Positions 8,572 to 19,733 of a stretch of 64,000 nucleotides of DNA are shown one piece after another. Position 1 is the stretch's first letter; the number at the start of each line of letters is the position of its first letter. Under the pieces are notes generated by a model. It made no database searches. It was given only the letters and a program-made list of their open reading frames with translations, and was not told the origin of the DNA. The stretch spans positions 1 to 64,000 of the forward strand of contig PDTV01000007.1 of the NCBI GenBank assembly GCA_002747185.1, given 5' to 3'. Origin of the DNA: Candidatus Contendibacter odensensis. Lineage in GTDB: Bacteria; Pseudomonadota; Gammaproteobacteria; Competibacterales; Competibacteraceae. Position numbers and translations under genes: made by a program.

Positions 8572-9438
8572 ATGCTACCGGACGAATACTGCCGAAACCT
8601 GGCGGCTCCACCAGGTTCGGACTTCCATTACAGCCTGCTCGGTTTACCGCTTACCCGACAACGGGCCCTCATTGCGGTTCAAGCCTTCTACCTGGAAGCG
8701 TCCAGAATCACTGAAGAATGTCATGATCCTGGCGTTGCCCGCACCAAACACGACTGGTGGCGAACTGAACTGGATCGTTTGTTCGCCAGCCATCCACAAC
8801 ACCCGGTTACAGTAGCTTTGCAACCACATCTATCTGCTTTCAACTTACAGAAAGTGCTTTTTCAGGACATGCTGGATGGTGTGGTCATGGATCAGGATTA
8901 CACTATTTACCCAAGTCTTGCTGAACTGACGCTGTACATACACCGCAATGGCAGCACACCCACCTTGCTAATGACAGAAATACTTGGCTACAACGACACC
9001 CATGCCACGCCCCGATTTGCCCATGAAGCCGGGGCAGCATTGCTACTGTTTGATCTTTTATACAATACACGCCGACATATTCACGGCGGGCGTTGCTATT
9101 TTCCCGAAGATGACATGCAGCGTTTCAATGTCCATCCAGATGATTTGCTTGCAGCACAAACCACTGAATCTATTAGACAATTATTTGCTTTTCAAGCTAA
9201 GCGCATTGGTGAATATTATCAGCGGGCATTAGATTATTTGCCTCCATCCGATCGCTATGCACAATACAGCCTGTTGATCCGATTAGACCTGGCAATGACA
9301 CTCCTAGCGGAGCTAGCCGAGGAAGGTTACCGCTTGCTGGAACAACAAACCCGCTTAACACCCCTGAGAAAGCTATGGCTTGCCTGGTGCCTGAAACGCC
9401 GTGAACAACAACGTTACCGGCATTTAGCCAAGGCATAG
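8572..9438 (+). CDS. Squalene/phytoene synthase-like protein
   Basis: The 288-aa all-alpha protein resembles the trans-isoprenyl diphosphate synthase (squalene/phytoene synthase) superfamily: AAPPGSDFHYSLLGLP at the N-terminus, a block reading EECHDPGVARTKHDWWRTELDRL, and a later block RCYFPEDDMQRFNVHPDDL. In true synthases two aspartate-rich motifs bind Mg-diphosphate; the first is replaced here by EASRITEECHDPG, so catalysis is doubtful. The pattern is closer to the NDUFAF6-like, non-catalytic branch common in gammaproteobacteria. It is followed after 76 bases by yciK on the same strand. The function is not established. Confidence 0.75.
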   Translation: MLPDEYCRNLAAPPGSDFHYSLLGLPLTRQRALIAVQAFYLEASRITEECHDPGVARTKHDWWRTELDRLFASHPQHPVTVALQPHLSAFNLQKVLFQDMLDGVVMDQDYTIYPSLAELTLYIHRNGSTPTLLMTEILGYNDTHATPRFAHEAGAALLLFDLLYNTRRHIHGGRCYFPEDDMQRFNVHPDDLLAAQTTESIRQLFAFQAKRIGEYYQRALDYLPPSDRYAQYSLLIRLDLAMTLLAELAEEGYRLLEQQTRLTPLRKLWLAWCLKRREQQRYRHLAKA

Positions 9439-9514
9439 TAAACTTGAATGATGAACTCATCCTTTTATCTGCTCTCTTCGTGCCTGTAGATTGAGATAAT
9501 TGTAAGGAACCGCT

Positions 9515-10258
9515 ATGAAGGACTACCAACCTGTTGCTGATCTGCTGAAAAACCGAATTATTCTAGTCACGGGTGCAGGCGATGGTATTGGGCGTGCTGC
9601 AGCACGCCGCCTCGCCAAATATGGCGCTACGGTAGTTCTGCTTGGACGCACCCTGCATAAGCTAGAACAGGTTTATGATCAGATTGAAAACGAAGGCCAT
9701 CCGAAACCTGCAATTTATCCAATGAATCTGGAAGGGGCAACGCCCAAGGATTTCCTTGAGCTAGCGCAGGTTCTAGAATCCGAATTTGGCCAGCTGGATG
9801 GATTACTGCATAACGCTGCCCTATTCCATGGACTAACCCCAATCGCTAATTACGACATCGAGATCTGGTATCGAATATTACAGGTCAATCTCAATGCACC
9901 CTTTATGCTGACGCAAGCGGTGCTGGGATTGATGAACCGTTCTGCTGATGCCTCCATCATCTTTACGGCCGACCAGGTCAGTGAAACCGGACAAGCGTAT
10001 TGGGGTGCTTACTCAGTGGCCAAGGGTGGCGCAGAAACCATGATGAAGCTGCTGGCGAACGAACTGGAAACCAACACCCCGATTCGGGTTAACAGCGTTG
10101 ACCCTGGACGAGTGCGTAGCGGCCTGACATTACGTGCTTATCCAGGACGGAACCCTGAGGAATGGACCGATCCGGAAAACATACTGAATATCTACCTCTA
10201 TCTGCTGGGCTCAGATAGCAAAGGGATTAACGGTCAGATTTTACGCGCCCAGGATTAA
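9515..10258 (+). CDS. yciK: YciK-type short-chain dehydrogenase
   Basis: A classical SDR of 247 aa. The NAD(P)-binding glycine motif is VTGAGDGIG (about residues 19-27), the NAA motif is LLHNAALFHG, and the catalytic tyrosine/lysine pair is in YSVAKGG. The start MKDYQPVADLLKNRIILVTGA and the end close to E. coli YciK, whose substrate is unknown. TAAGGAAC lies just upstream of the ATG. The last 32 bases overlap the 3' end of rluB on the other strand, so the two transcripts converge. In E. coli yciK and rluB are also close neighbours. Confidence 0.9.
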   Translation: MKDYQPVADLLKNRIILVTGAGDGIGRAAARRLAKYGATVVLLGRTLHKLEQVYDQIENEGHPKPAIYPMNLEGATPKDFLELAQVLESEFGQLDGLLHNAALFHGLTPIANYDIEIWYRILQVNLNAPFMLTQAVLGLMNRSADASIIFTADQVSETGQAYWGAYSVAKGGAETMMKLLANELETNTPIRVNSVDPGRVRSGLTLRAYPGRNPEEWTDPENILNIYLYLLGSDSKGINGQILRAQD

Positions 10259-11237
10259 CCGTTCGATACCGCGCTGTCGATGCTGACGGACGCCTGGTCG
10301 GTGATGGCCTTGAATGATCGGCATGACTTGAGTGCGATGCGGTAAATACCGGTTTGGCATCGTCTATCCGCCGCTTTTGGGGTTCCCTCGTTCTGAGCCA
10401 ATGCGTAGCTTGCCGTGCTGAAAAATGGCGGCCTGTGCTCTTACCCTTCGGTGGCACAGCGCGAGCCGATCGTGGCTTTGAAGCATCAGGCTTAGGGTCT
10501 TGCAACGGATAACCCGCCGTTTGCAGTAGTGCTCTCATCTGAGCCTCATCCAGCTCATCCCAGTGACCTGGTGATAAGCCGCGCCGCAGCACCACAGAAC
10601 CGTAACGTACCCGAATGAGGCGACTCACAGCGACACCCTGTGATTCCCATAACCGGCGCACTTCACGGTTACGGCCTTCTCGCAATATGACGTGATACCA
10701 GTGATTGACACCCTCACCACCAGCCTCACGGATTTCATCGAAACGTGCCAGGCCATCCTCAAGCAGGACACCCTCTTGCAAACATTGCAACATGGCTGGT
10801 GTGACCTGACCCAGTACCCGCACGGCATACTCACGCTCAACCTGTGATGATGGATGCATCAAGCGATTCGCCAGCTCACCATCATTACTCAGCAATAATA
10901 AACCTTGCGTACTGATATCAAGCCGACCAATGGCGATCCAGCGTCCGCTGCGCAATACCGGTAAACGGTCAAATATTGTGGGTCGCCCCTCAGGATCACG
11001 ACGGCTACTCACCTCGCCTACCGGCTTATAATAAGCAAGTACGCGTCGCCTCGACTGGATATCACTCACCTGAATCAGTCGGCCATCGATACTGATGGCT
11101 TCTGTGCCCTTAACCTGAGCACCCAACTGTGCCGGTACGTTATCAATAGTCACCCGACCCTGGCGAATCCATTCTTCAATCCGACGTCGGGAGGCAACCC
11201 CCACACGAGCCAGGAATTTTTGTACACGTTCAGACAT
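10227..11237 (-). CDS. rluB: 23S rRNA pseudouridine(2605) synthase
   Basis: RluB isomerises U2605 of 23S rRNA. The 336-aa protein has an N-terminal S4 RNA-binding domain (residues 1-48), then the RsuA/RluB-type catalytic domain with the GRLD motif and catalytic D107 (IAIGRLDISTQGLLLL), and REGRNREVRRLWE further on. After about residue 245 it carries a long basic, low-complexity tail rich in R, S, T and K, common in this family. It is the last gene of the apparent yciO-M50-trpS-scpA-scpB-rluB run, but 196 bases with a hairpin repeat separate it from scpB. Confidence 0.95.
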   Translation of the reverse strand: MSERVQKFLARVGVASRRRIEEWIRQGRVTIDNVPAQLGAQVKGTEAISIDGRLIQVSDIQSRRRVLAYYKPVGEVSSRRDPEGRPTIFDRLPVLRSGRWIAIGRLDISTQGLLLLSNDGELANRLMHPSSQVEREYAVRVLGQVTPAMLQCLQEGVLLEDGLARFDEIREAGGEGVNHWYHVILREGRNREVRRLWESQGVAVSRLIRVRYGSVVLRRGLSPGHWDELDEAQMRALLQTAGYPLQDPKPDASKPRSARAVPPKGKSTGRHFSARQATHWLRTREPQKRRIDDAKPVFTASHSSHADHSRPSPTRRPSASTARYRTVNPGRVKSDR

Positions 11238-11353
11238 CAGAAAATCCTGTAGGTAATAAAGTTAAGGTGTAGATAGCATCGAACAACGCTATTTTGGCTA
11301 TATTGATACTATTGCCACCAAATGCTTCACCGTCGTACTAACCTGGTTTTAAC

Positions 11354-11393
11354 GCGCAAACACTATAAATTGTTCAATTTATAGTGTTTGCGC
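11354..11393 (-). repeat. Single hairpin (type 1) of the double-hairpin repeat
   Basis: Arms GCGCAAACACTATAAATTG and CAATTTATAGTGTTTGCGC surround a two-base loop. GGTTTTAAC on its left equals the reverse complement of the family spacer, so this is a copy in minus orientation whose second hairpin has been lost. It lies between scpB and rluB on their transcript and could act as an RNA hairpin. Confidence 0.85.
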
Positions 11394-11433
11394 CATATTC
11401 CAAAAATATTATTGATGTATCAATAATATATTA

Positions 11434-12015
11434 TCACTCTGGCTCCGCAGGTTGTGCGCCGTCATGCTCCAGTTCAGTACCGATTTTGTCCAGATCGCGT
11501 GGCTCAGCCAACGGTGGCAATTCACCCAAATTTTTTAGATTAAAATAATCAAGGAAAATACGGGTCGTTGCATACAGCGCCGGACGACCTGGTACCTCGC
11601 GACGACCAATGACCTTGATCCAGCCACGTTCCTGCAAAGTCTTCATAATGCTGCTGCTGACGCTAACACCGCGTACCTCTTCAATTTCAGCGCGGGTAAT
11701 CGGCTGCCGGTATGCAATCAACGCCAACGTTTCTAGCAGCGCACGGGAATAGCGACCAGAACGTTCTTCCCGCAACCGTGATACCCACGGCGAAAAAACA
11801 GGCGGAACTTGTAACCGGAATCCACTCGCCACTTCCACCAATACCATGCCGCGCCCATCATAGTAACAGGCCAGGTCACGTAAAGCTGCACGTATCACAG
11901 CTCGCTCGGGGCGTTCGTTTTCAGGAAATACCCTTTCCAGCTGCTCCAACGATAGCGGCTCATCAGCCGCCAACAACAACGCCTCCAAAATACATTCCAG
12001 CGCTGGTATGGCCAT
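11434..12015 (-). CDS. scpB: Segregation and condensation protein B
   Basis: ScpB is a winged-helix kleisin partner of the SMC-ScpAB condensin complex that compacts and segregates the chromosome. The 193-aa product shows the two winged-helix repeats: ILEALLLAADEPLSLEQLE at the N-terminus and LLETLALIAYRQPITRAEIEEVRGVSV in the middle, followed by ERGWIKVIGRREVPGRPALYATT. It starts three bases after the scpA stop, so the pair is translationally linked. The SMC partner is encoded at 21199-24696 in the same window. Confidence 0.96.
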   Translation of the reverse strand: MAIPALECILEALLLAADEPLSLEQLERVFPENERPERAVIRAALRDLACYYDGRGMVLVEVASGFRLQVPPVFSPWVSRLREERSGRYSRALLETLALIAYRQPITRAEIEEVRGVSVSSSIMKTLQERGWIKVIGRREVPGRPALYATTRIFLDYFNLKNLGELPPLAEPRDLDKIGTELEHDGAQPAEPE

Positions 12016-12018
12016 GAT

Positions 12019-12813
12019 TCACGCTGACCGACGAACATAAACGGGTGCAAACGCATCCGCCTGCATCACTTCCAGTAACGCCTCACGTAGCAACTCCAAT
12101 ATAGCCAAAAAGGTGATCACCACCCCCATTCGACCTTCTTCGGGATGGAACAGTGCTGAAAATGGTGTAAAACGCAGCGCATCCAGTCGTTCCAATACCT
12201 GGCTCATCCGCTCACGCACTGACAACGGTTCTCGCTGGATATGATGATGGTTGAACAGTTCGGTACGTGCCATAACTTCACGTAATGCTGCCAACAAATC
12301 CATCAACGCCACTGGCGGCGGCGTGCGCGTCACTTCACATTGCATCGATGGAGCGCTGGCAACGAAAATATCGCGCTCCAGACGAGGCAGCGCATCTATC
12401 GAACGCGCAGCCTGCTGAAAACGCTCGTACTCCTGCAAGCGACGGACTAATTCAGCACGCGGATCCTCATCCTCATCCTCGACCGGTGTTGAACGAGGCA
12501 ACAACAAACGTGACTTGATTTCCGCCAGCCAAGCGGCCATCACCAGATATTCCGCAGCCAGTTCCAGTTGCAATTCCTGCATCAACGCCAAATACTCTGT
12601 GTACTGTTGAGTAATATCAGCGATGGGAATATTCAGGATATCGAGATTTTGATGCCGAATCAGGTACAACAACAAATCCAGCGGCCCTTCAAAGGTCTCG
12701 AGAAACACTTCCAGTGCATCGGGTGGAATGTAGAGGTCTTGAGGCAATTGGGTGTAAGGGACACCACTGACCCAGGCAAGTGGCTCCGTATCAGCATGGG
12801 CACTCATCACCAT
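12019..12813 (-). CDS. scpA: Segregation and condensation protein A
   Basis: ScpA is the kleisin that bridges the SMC heads. The 264-aa protein contains the N-terminal kleisin block FEGPLDLLLYLIRHQNLDILNIPIADI (from about residue 40) and a C-terminal winged helix (VVITFLAILELLREALLEV). The start used is the first ATG of the pair at 12813; the ATG at 12807 is equally possible. It lies between trpS (48-base gap) and scpB (3-base gap) in the same orientation. Confidence 0.95.
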   Translation of the reverse strand: MVMSAHADTEPLAWVSGVPYTQLPQDLYIPPDALEVFLETFEGPLDLLLYLIRHQNLDILNIPIADITQQYTEYLALMQELQLELAAEYLVMAAWLAEIKSRLLLPRSTPVEDEDEDPRAELVRRLQEYERFQQAARSIDALPRLERDIFVASAPSMQCEVTRTPPPVALMDLLAALREVMARTELFNHHHIQREPLSVRERMSQVLERLDALRFTPFSALFHPEEGRMGVVITFLAILELLREALLEVMQADAFAPVYVRRSA

Positions 12814-12861
12814 TTAATAGCGGCCAGCACGGTAAACTCATCTATCACTGACTATACCGGC

Positions 12862-13866
12862 TTATCCTAGCGGCCAAATACCCACAGCACGCCGCAATTC
12901 TTCGAGAAACGGCACACTGTATTCACGTGCCTTTGCCGCACCGCGCTTGAGAATCTGTTCAATATGACCAGGTGCCTGCAATAATTCATGATAGCGTTGA
13001 CGCGGCTCACTGAGACGAGCATTCAGAGACTCAAATAGAATCTGCTTCATCTCGCCCCAGCCAATACCCTGTGCATAACGTGCACGTATAGCAGTACTCT
13101 CCTCAGGCGTTGCGAAAGCCTGATAAATCTGGAACAAGGTACAGGTCCCAGGATCCTTGGGTGCTTCCGGTGGCAAGGAATTGGTCTTGATCCGCATCAC
13201 GAGCTTGCGTAACTTTTTCTCCGGTTCAAACAGCGGGATAGTATTGCCATAGCTCTTGCTCATCTTGCGCCCATCCAAACCGACCAGAATTGCAGCCCGC
13301 TCATCGACTACAGCTTCCGGCAATACAAAGTGCTCACCATACAAATGATTAAAGCGGGCAGCAATGTCTCGCGCCATTTCCAGGTGTTGAACCTGATCCT
13401 TACCCACAGGCACCTTGCTGGCCTTGAACATCAGGATATCTGCGGCCATCAACACCGGATAGCAAAACAATCCCATATTAATCCCTTTGTCAGGATCGTT
13501 ATCCGCACCCTCTACATTGTCGGCAACAGCAGCCTTATAAGCATGAGAACGATTCATCAGCCCCTTGGCAGTCACGCAAGTGATTAACCACGTTAATTCC
13601 AGAATCTCTGGAATATCGCTCTGAGCGTAAAAAATCGCATTATCAGTATCCAGCCCAAGCGCCAACCACGTCGCAGCCACTTCCAGGCGTGAACGATGAA
13701 CCTGTTCAGGATCGTGGCACTTGACCAGCGCATGGTAATCGGCAAGAAAATAAAATGACTGTACACCTTGCCGGTGGCTTGCCTCAATCGCCGGCAGGAT
13801 AGCACCCACATAGTTACCCAAATGGGGCGTGCCGGTTGTAGTAATCCCGGTAAGCGTTATTTCCAT
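12862..13866 (-). CDS. trpS: Tryptophanyl-tRNA synthetase
   Basis: A class I aminoacyl-tRNA synthetase charging tRNA-Trp. The 334-aa protein has the HIGH-type signature TPHLGNY (residues 13-19) and KMSKS in DGRKMSKSYGN near residue 208, with the DQVQHLEM tryptophan-pocket block between. Length is normal for bacterial TrpRS. It lies 30 bases downstream of the M50 protease gene and 48 bases before scpA, in a run transcribed on the minus strand. Confidence 0.97.
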   Translation of the reverse strand: MEITLTGITTTGTPHLGNYVGAILPAIEASHRQGVQSFYFLADYHALVKCHDPEQVHRSRLEVAATWLALGLDTDNAIFYAQSDIPEILELTWLITCVTAKGLMNRSHAYKAAVADNVEGADNDPDKGINMGLFCYPVLMAADILMFKASKVPVGKDQVQHLEMARDIAARFNHLYGEHFVLPEAVVDERAAILVGLDGRKMSKSYGNTIPLFEPEKKLRKLVMRIKTNSLPPEAPKDPGTCTLFQIYQAFATPEESTAIRARYAQGIGWGEMKQILFESLNARLSEPRQRYHELLQAPGHIEQILKRGAAKAREYSVPFLEELRRAVGIWPLG

Positions 13867-13896
13867 GGCAAACAGATTCAGATTATCAGCAATGAG

Positions 13897-14544
13897 TTAG
13901 AAAAAGGGGGATAGCAGGAAACTACGAATCGCCACGACGACAGGCATGAGCACATCGAATAATCCAACCGCCAGCAACATCAATAAAACTATCAGGCCAT
14001 AAGGCTCTATCTGGGTCATTATCTGACCCACACGGTCAGGCAGAAAACCTGCCAGCACTTTCGAGCCATCCAGCGGCGGAATCGGCAACATATTGAGCAC
14101 ACCCAACATGATATTAATGTTCACACCGTATATGCCCATCAGTAACAAGGGCCTACCCAGCCACGCTGCTTGATGCTGTAACGCAAGGCTGATGGCCATG
14201 ATGATGACCCAACCGATAGCCATGACCAGATTGGAACCCGGTCCGGCCAACGCCACCAAGGCCATATCCCGTTTAGGCTGGTGTAACCGATGATAACTAA
14301 CAGGTACCGGTTTTGCCCACCCGAAAATAAAGCCACCAAACACGGCCAGTAGCCCGGGCACCAGCAATGTGCCAACCGGATCAATATGGCGAATCGGGTT
14401 AAGACTCAGCCGGCCTAGCGACCTGGCCGTGGTATCGCCACAGCGCAAAGCCATCCAGCCATGCGCGACCTCGTGCAAGGTAATCGCCAGCAGCAACGGC
14501 GGCGCTATTACTATCAGTAATTGAATCGTATTCAGTTCCGGCAT
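13897..14544 (-). CDS. Site-2 protease family (M50) membrane protein
   Basis: The 215-aa integral membrane protein has the zinc metalloprotease motif HEVAH (H24, E25, H28) in the first transmembrane helix. The second metal-ligand motif NMLPIPPLDG lies near residue 155, within about five hydrophobic segments. This is the compact YwhC/Rip-type M50 protease often encoded between yciO and trpS in gammaproteobacteria; substrates are not known. Gaps to neighbours are about 30 bases on each side, consistent with an operon. Confidence 0.92.
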   Translation of the reverse strand: MPELNTIQLLIVIAPPLLLAITLHEVAHGWMALRCGDTTARSLGRLSLNPIRHIDPVGTLLVPGLLAVFGGFIFGWAKPVPVSYHRLHQPKRDMALVALAGPGSNLVMAIGWVIIMAISLALQHQAAWLGRPLLLMGIYGVNINIMLGVLNMLPIPPLDGSKVLAGFLPDRVGQIMTQIEPYGLIVLLMLLAVGLFDVLMPVVVAIRSFLLSPFF

Positions 14545-14576
14545 TTGAGAATTATACAGACCACTAAAGATGTGCG

Positions 14577-15197
14577 CTAAAGAAATGGATCCGCGTTACC
14601 CAACCCTTGGCGTACTTGTTGTGGTGTATCACCTGTCAGGTCAAGCACTGTTGTGGGTTCACGTTGACTCGCACCACCGTCAATAATCAGATCAACACTG
14701 TTGTCCAATCGTTCCTCGAACTCCTCCGGGTTATGCAGTGGCCATTCATCATCAGGCATAATGAGCGTACAACTCATAATAGGTTCACCTAGCGCCTCCA
14801 GTAACGCAAGTGCAATCGTATTATCAGGCACACGAATACCAATCGTCTTGCGCCGTGGGTGTTGCAAGCGTCGTGGGACTTCATGGGTTGCTCGCAAGAT
14901 GAAGGTGAATGCGCCGGGTGTTGCTGCCTTGAGTAACCGATAACACCGATTATCCACCTTGGCGTATGTGGCAATCTCTGACAAATCACGACAAACCAGC
15001 GTAAAATTGTGATGGCGATCAGTTTGGCGAATTTGACGGATGCGCTCTGCCGCAGCCTTGTCACCCAGCTGACAACCCAAGGCATAACTCGAATCCGTGG
15101 GATAAACGATAACAGCACCATCGCGCAACTGCTCAACAACCCGGGTTATCAAGCGCGGCTGTGGGTCGCGCGGATGAATTTGTAAAACACGACTCAT
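14577..15197 (-). CDS. yciO: YciO-type threonylcarbamoyl-AMP synthase family protein
   Basis: A Sua5/YciO/YrdC-fold protein of 206 aa. The nucleotide/RNA-binding residues lie in IVYPTDSSYALGC (residues 30-42) and KTIGIRVPDN (about 117-126). The end LIIDGG and TTVLDLTGDTPQQVRQGLG matches YciO rather than TsaC. YciO proteins share the TsaC fold, with weak or uncertain role in t6A tRNA modification. It is the first gene of the leftward run toward trpS, divergent from yciB across 163 bases. Confidence 0.92.
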   Translation of the reverse strand: MSRVLQIHPRDPQPRLITRVVEQLRDGAVIVYPTDSSYALGCQLGDKAAAERIRQIRQTDRHHNFTLVCRDLSEIATYAKVDNRCYRLLKAATPGAFTFILRATHEVPRRLQHPRRKTIGIRVPDNTIALALLEALGEPIMSCTLIMPDDEWPLHNPEEFEERLDNSVDLIIDGGASQREPTTVLDLTGDTPQQVRQGLGNADPFL

Positions 15198-15360
15198 GAT
15201 TTTTTGTATTCTTTATATAGATAGTTATGTACTGGCATCAATGCAGCAACTTGCCATCCTGATAGGCTCTGGTCAAGATCATGACCTAAAAAGCAGGCCC
15301 TGACTGTTACTAAACACCTGGCTAAAACCCTTATCACTTCACGGAAAAAACGCGATCCGT

Positions 15361-15909
15361 ATGAAACTGTTGTTCGATTTCCTGCCTATCCTTCTGTTTT
15401 TCACCGCCTATAAATTAGCGGACATCTATGTTGCGACCGCTGTACTCATTGTTGCTACACTCGCTCAGGTCGCCTGGAGCTGGTCGCGGCAACGGCGCAT
15501 CGAAAAGATGCCGCTTATCACTGCCGGACTGGTAATAGTCTTTGGTGGCGCAACACTGGTTTTCCAGGACCCTGTTTTCGTCAAATGGAAACCTACCGTT
15601 GTAAACTGGTTATTTGCGACAGTATTTTTAGGCAGCCGTTTTATTGGTGAAAAAACCGTGCTACAACGTATGATAGGTGAACACATGGAACTTCCGGCAA
15701 CAGTCTGGGTCAACCTTACGTTTGCTTGGGGGCTATTCTTCGTTGTGATGGGCTTGATTAATCTATATGTTGCCTTCACATTTGACGAAAATACCTGGGT
15801 TAATTTTAAACTGTTTGGCATGATGGGATTAACCCTGATTTTTGTACTGGCGCAAGCGTTTTACATGAGCCGCTATATCAAGGTTGATGATACGCCGGAG
15901 GAATCCTGA
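15361..15909 (+). CDS. yciB: Inner-membrane septation protein A
   Basis: YciB (IspZ) is a five-helix inner-membrane protein linked to cell envelope and division. The 182-aa protein begins [21 protein letters not shown], typical of the family, with [14 protein letters not shown] and GLINLYVAF in the middle. Its stop is directly followed by yciI (2 bases). The order yciB-yciI-bolA-ppi is widespread in gammaproteobacteria and is kept here, although bolA is broken. Confidence 0.95.
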   Translation: MKLLFDFLPILLFFTAYKLADIYVATAVLIVATLAQVAWSWSRQRRIEKMPLITAGLVIVFGGATLVFQDPVFVKWKPTVVNWLFATVFLGSRFIGEKTVLQRMIGEHMELPATVWVNLTFAWGLFFVVMGLINLYVAFTFDENTWVNFKLFGMMGLTLIFVLAQAFYMSRYIKVDDTPEES

Positions 15910-15911
15910 AA

Positions 15912-16214
15912 ATGTTATACGCTATTCTCGGTCACGATACATCCAATAGCCTGGAACAGCGACTCACTGCCCGACCTGCTCATTTGGAGCGCTTGAATGC
16001 TTTACTTGATGAAGGTCGGTTGATATTAGCTGGCCCACTGCCTGCCATAGACACCCCTGCTCCAGGTTCTGCCGGTTTCCAGGGCAGCCTGGTTGTGGCT
16101 GAATTTGCTTCACTGAAAGAAGCACGCATCTGGGCAGATGCTGATCCCTATGTTGCCGCAGGCGTTTATGCTTCAGTCGATGTTTATCCATTCAACAAGG
16201 TATTCCCTGCTTGA
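15912..16214 (+). CDS. yciI: YciI family protein
   Basis: A small ferredoxin-like-fold protein of 100 aa, full length for YciI. Features are the N-terminal [18 protein letters not shown] with the conserved histidine, [10 protein letters not shown], and [13 protein letters not shown] near the C-terminus (the aspartate/histidine pair is thought to form an active site of unknown substrate). The ATG follows yciB by 2 bases. Its stop overlaps the TTG at which the bolA remnant would start. Confidence 0.92.
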   Translation: MLYAILGHDTSNSLEQRLTARPAHLERLNALLDEGRLILAGPLPAIDTPAPGSAGFQGSLVVAEFASLKEARIWADADPYVAAGVYASVDVYPFNKVFPA

Positions 16215-16470
16215 ACCATCGGATTGCATGCACTGAAGAACGGCGACATGCTGCGTTGGCACCTAGGCAGCTGGACATCATTGATGATAGTGCAGCACAT
16301 GCTGGCCACGCAGGTGCGCGTGAAGGTGGCGACTTTGCTGATACATATTGTCGTCTCTACCGCCTTTATCGGAAAATCGCCCATTGCACGCCACCGCCTG
16401 GCACATGCAGCGGTGATTGATCTCATGCGTCGTGAACTTCACGCCCTGAGCATTCGGGCACGAACCCCCA
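16211..16470 (+). pseudogene. bolA: BolA-family protein, frameshifted
   Basis: From a TTG at 16211 the frame gives LDIIDDSAAHAGHAGAREGG, the hallmark N-terminal half of BolA. Near 16335 the homology moves to another frame, giving IVVSTAFIGKSPIARHRL and VIDLMRRELHALSIRART, the C-terminal half. The normal stop after the SIRA region is also absent, and that frame reads on into the isomerase gene. BolA proteins bind [2Fe-2S] glutaredoxins and regulate morphology genes. Synteny (yciB-yciI-bolA-ppi) confirms identity. A sequencing error could explain one frameshift but not the lost stop. Confidence 0.85.
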
Positions 16471-16520
16471 CAAGAACCATAAATTTATCTTGTAACAATT
16501 CCACTTCACCAAACCTGGAA

Positions 16521-17576
16521 ATGATGATGACTAAAATAACGTATCAATTCTCCCTGCCACTGCTGGCGCTATCTTCCGCTTTGCTATTTTCCGGCACAGC
16601 ATCGGCTGCCCAGGAAGAAAAAAAGGCAGAGTCAGCGCCAGCCGCTACCACACCTGCACCTGCTGAAAAACCAGTTGCTGCAAAACCAGTTGCTGCAAAA
16701 CCAGCAGAATTCACCATTCCTGACCCAGTTGCCGTGGTTAACGGTACACCAATCTCCAAGGCAGCATTTGATCAACAAGCTCAACAATTGCGTGGCAAGG
16801 TCACGGCCAACTCACTGGACACCAGTAAGGCACTGATCGATCAACTGATTCTGGAAGAGCTACTCGTACAGGAAGCTGGCAAACAAAAACTGGCCAACGA
16901 TCCAAAAATCAAACAGCAGCTGGAAATGGCTCAGCGTAGCATCTTGGCCAGTGCTGTAGTACGCGAGGTCATGAACAAAAACAAACCTGATGAAAGCGCT
17001 ATAAAAAAGGAGTACGAAACCGCTACAAAGGCGATGCAAGGGAAGGAATACAGAGCCAGCCATATTCTGGTCGACTCGGAAGATAAAGCAAAGGCTATCA
17101 TTGCTGAACTAAAAAAGGGTGGCAAATTTGCTGAACTGGCCAAAACCAGATCGAGTGATAGCTCTGCCGCCAAAGGTGGTGATTTGGGCTGGTTCACACC
17201 AGGCATGATGGTTCCCCCTTTCGCCAAGGCAGTTGAAAAGCTGGAGAAGGGCAAATATAGTCAGGAACCGGTGCAAACCCCGTTCGGCTGGCATGTCATT
17301 CTGCTGCAAGATACCCGTAATGCCAAACCACCGACACTGGAAAAATTGCGTCCGCAAATTACCCAGATGCTACGCAGCCGGATGGTTAATGACTATCTAA
17401 AAAAACTGCGTGCCGACGCCAAGGTTGAAGTTATGGAAATCAAGGTTAGTGAGACGAAACCAGCCGCCGCTGATGCCAAGAAAGCTGATAAGCCTGCTGC
17501 CGCCGCTGATGCCAAGAAAGCTGATAAGCCTGCTGCCGCCGCTGATGCCAAGAAAGCTGATAACAATACTCAGTAA
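16521..17576 (+). CDS. Periplasmic PpiC/SurA-type peptidyl-prolyl isomerase
   Basis: I place the start at the ATG cluster 16521-16529, where MMMTK begins a signal peptide with likely cleavage after ASA, rather than at the earlier start that includes bolA. The mature protein (351 aa in all) has an alanine/proline-rich linker and a SurA-like helical region (VAVVNGTPISKAAFD onward). A parvulin rotamase domain follows (YRASHILVDSEDKAKAII, then AKGGDLGWFTPGMMVPPFAKA, then QTPFGWHVILL). The tail is made of an Ala/Lys repeat. It would fold outer-membrane proteins in the periplasm. A strong terminator follows at 17630-17657. Confidence 0.92.
   Translation: MMMTKITYQFSLPLLALSSALLFSGTASAAQEEKKAESAPAATTPAPAEKPVAAKPVAAKPAEFTIPDPVAVVNGTPISKAAFDQQAQQLRGKVTANSLDTSKALIDQLILEELLVQEAGKQKLANDPKIKQQLEMAQRSILASAVVREVMNKNKPDESAIKKEYETATKAMQGKEYRASHILVDSEDKAKAIIAELKKGGKFAELAKTRSSDSSAAKGGDLGWFTPGMMVPPFAKAVEKLEKGKYSQEPVQTPFGWHVILLQDTRNAKPPTLEKLRPQITQMLRSRMVNDYLKKLRADAKVEVMEIKVSETKPAAADAKKADKPAAAADAKKADKPAAAADAKKADNNTQ
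17463..17565 (+). repeat. 36-bp tandem repeat in the isomerase C-terminus
   Basis: About 2.8 units of a 36-base repeat encode the 12-residue unit AAADAKKADKPA. Units are nearly identical at the DNA level, suggesting recent slippage. The reading frame is preserved to the stop. Confidence 0.9.
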
Positions 17577-17629
17577 AAAGAGAAGAAGTAACGCTGCGCG
17601 AGCAGCATAATTCTGCACCACATCACCTA

Positions 17630-17655
17630 TCCGCTCTAGCCATAGAGCGGATTTT

Positions 17656-17657
<2 letters not shown>
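17630..17657 (+). terminator. Rho-independent terminator
   Basis: TCCGCTCTA (17630-17638) pairs perfectly with TAGAGCGGA (17643-17651) around a GCCA loop, followed by six T. It ends the isomerase transcript and overlaps the last bases of convergent ligA. Confidence 0.93.
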
Positions 17658-19713
<2,056 letters not shown>

Positions 19714-19733
19714 TTATCCCCAAACATGATCTA

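Noticed and set aside
16224..17576. A 450-aa BolA-PpiC fusion protein
   Set aside because: The N-terminal BolA half is in another frame, and the isomerase has its own ATG cluster and signal peptide at 16521.
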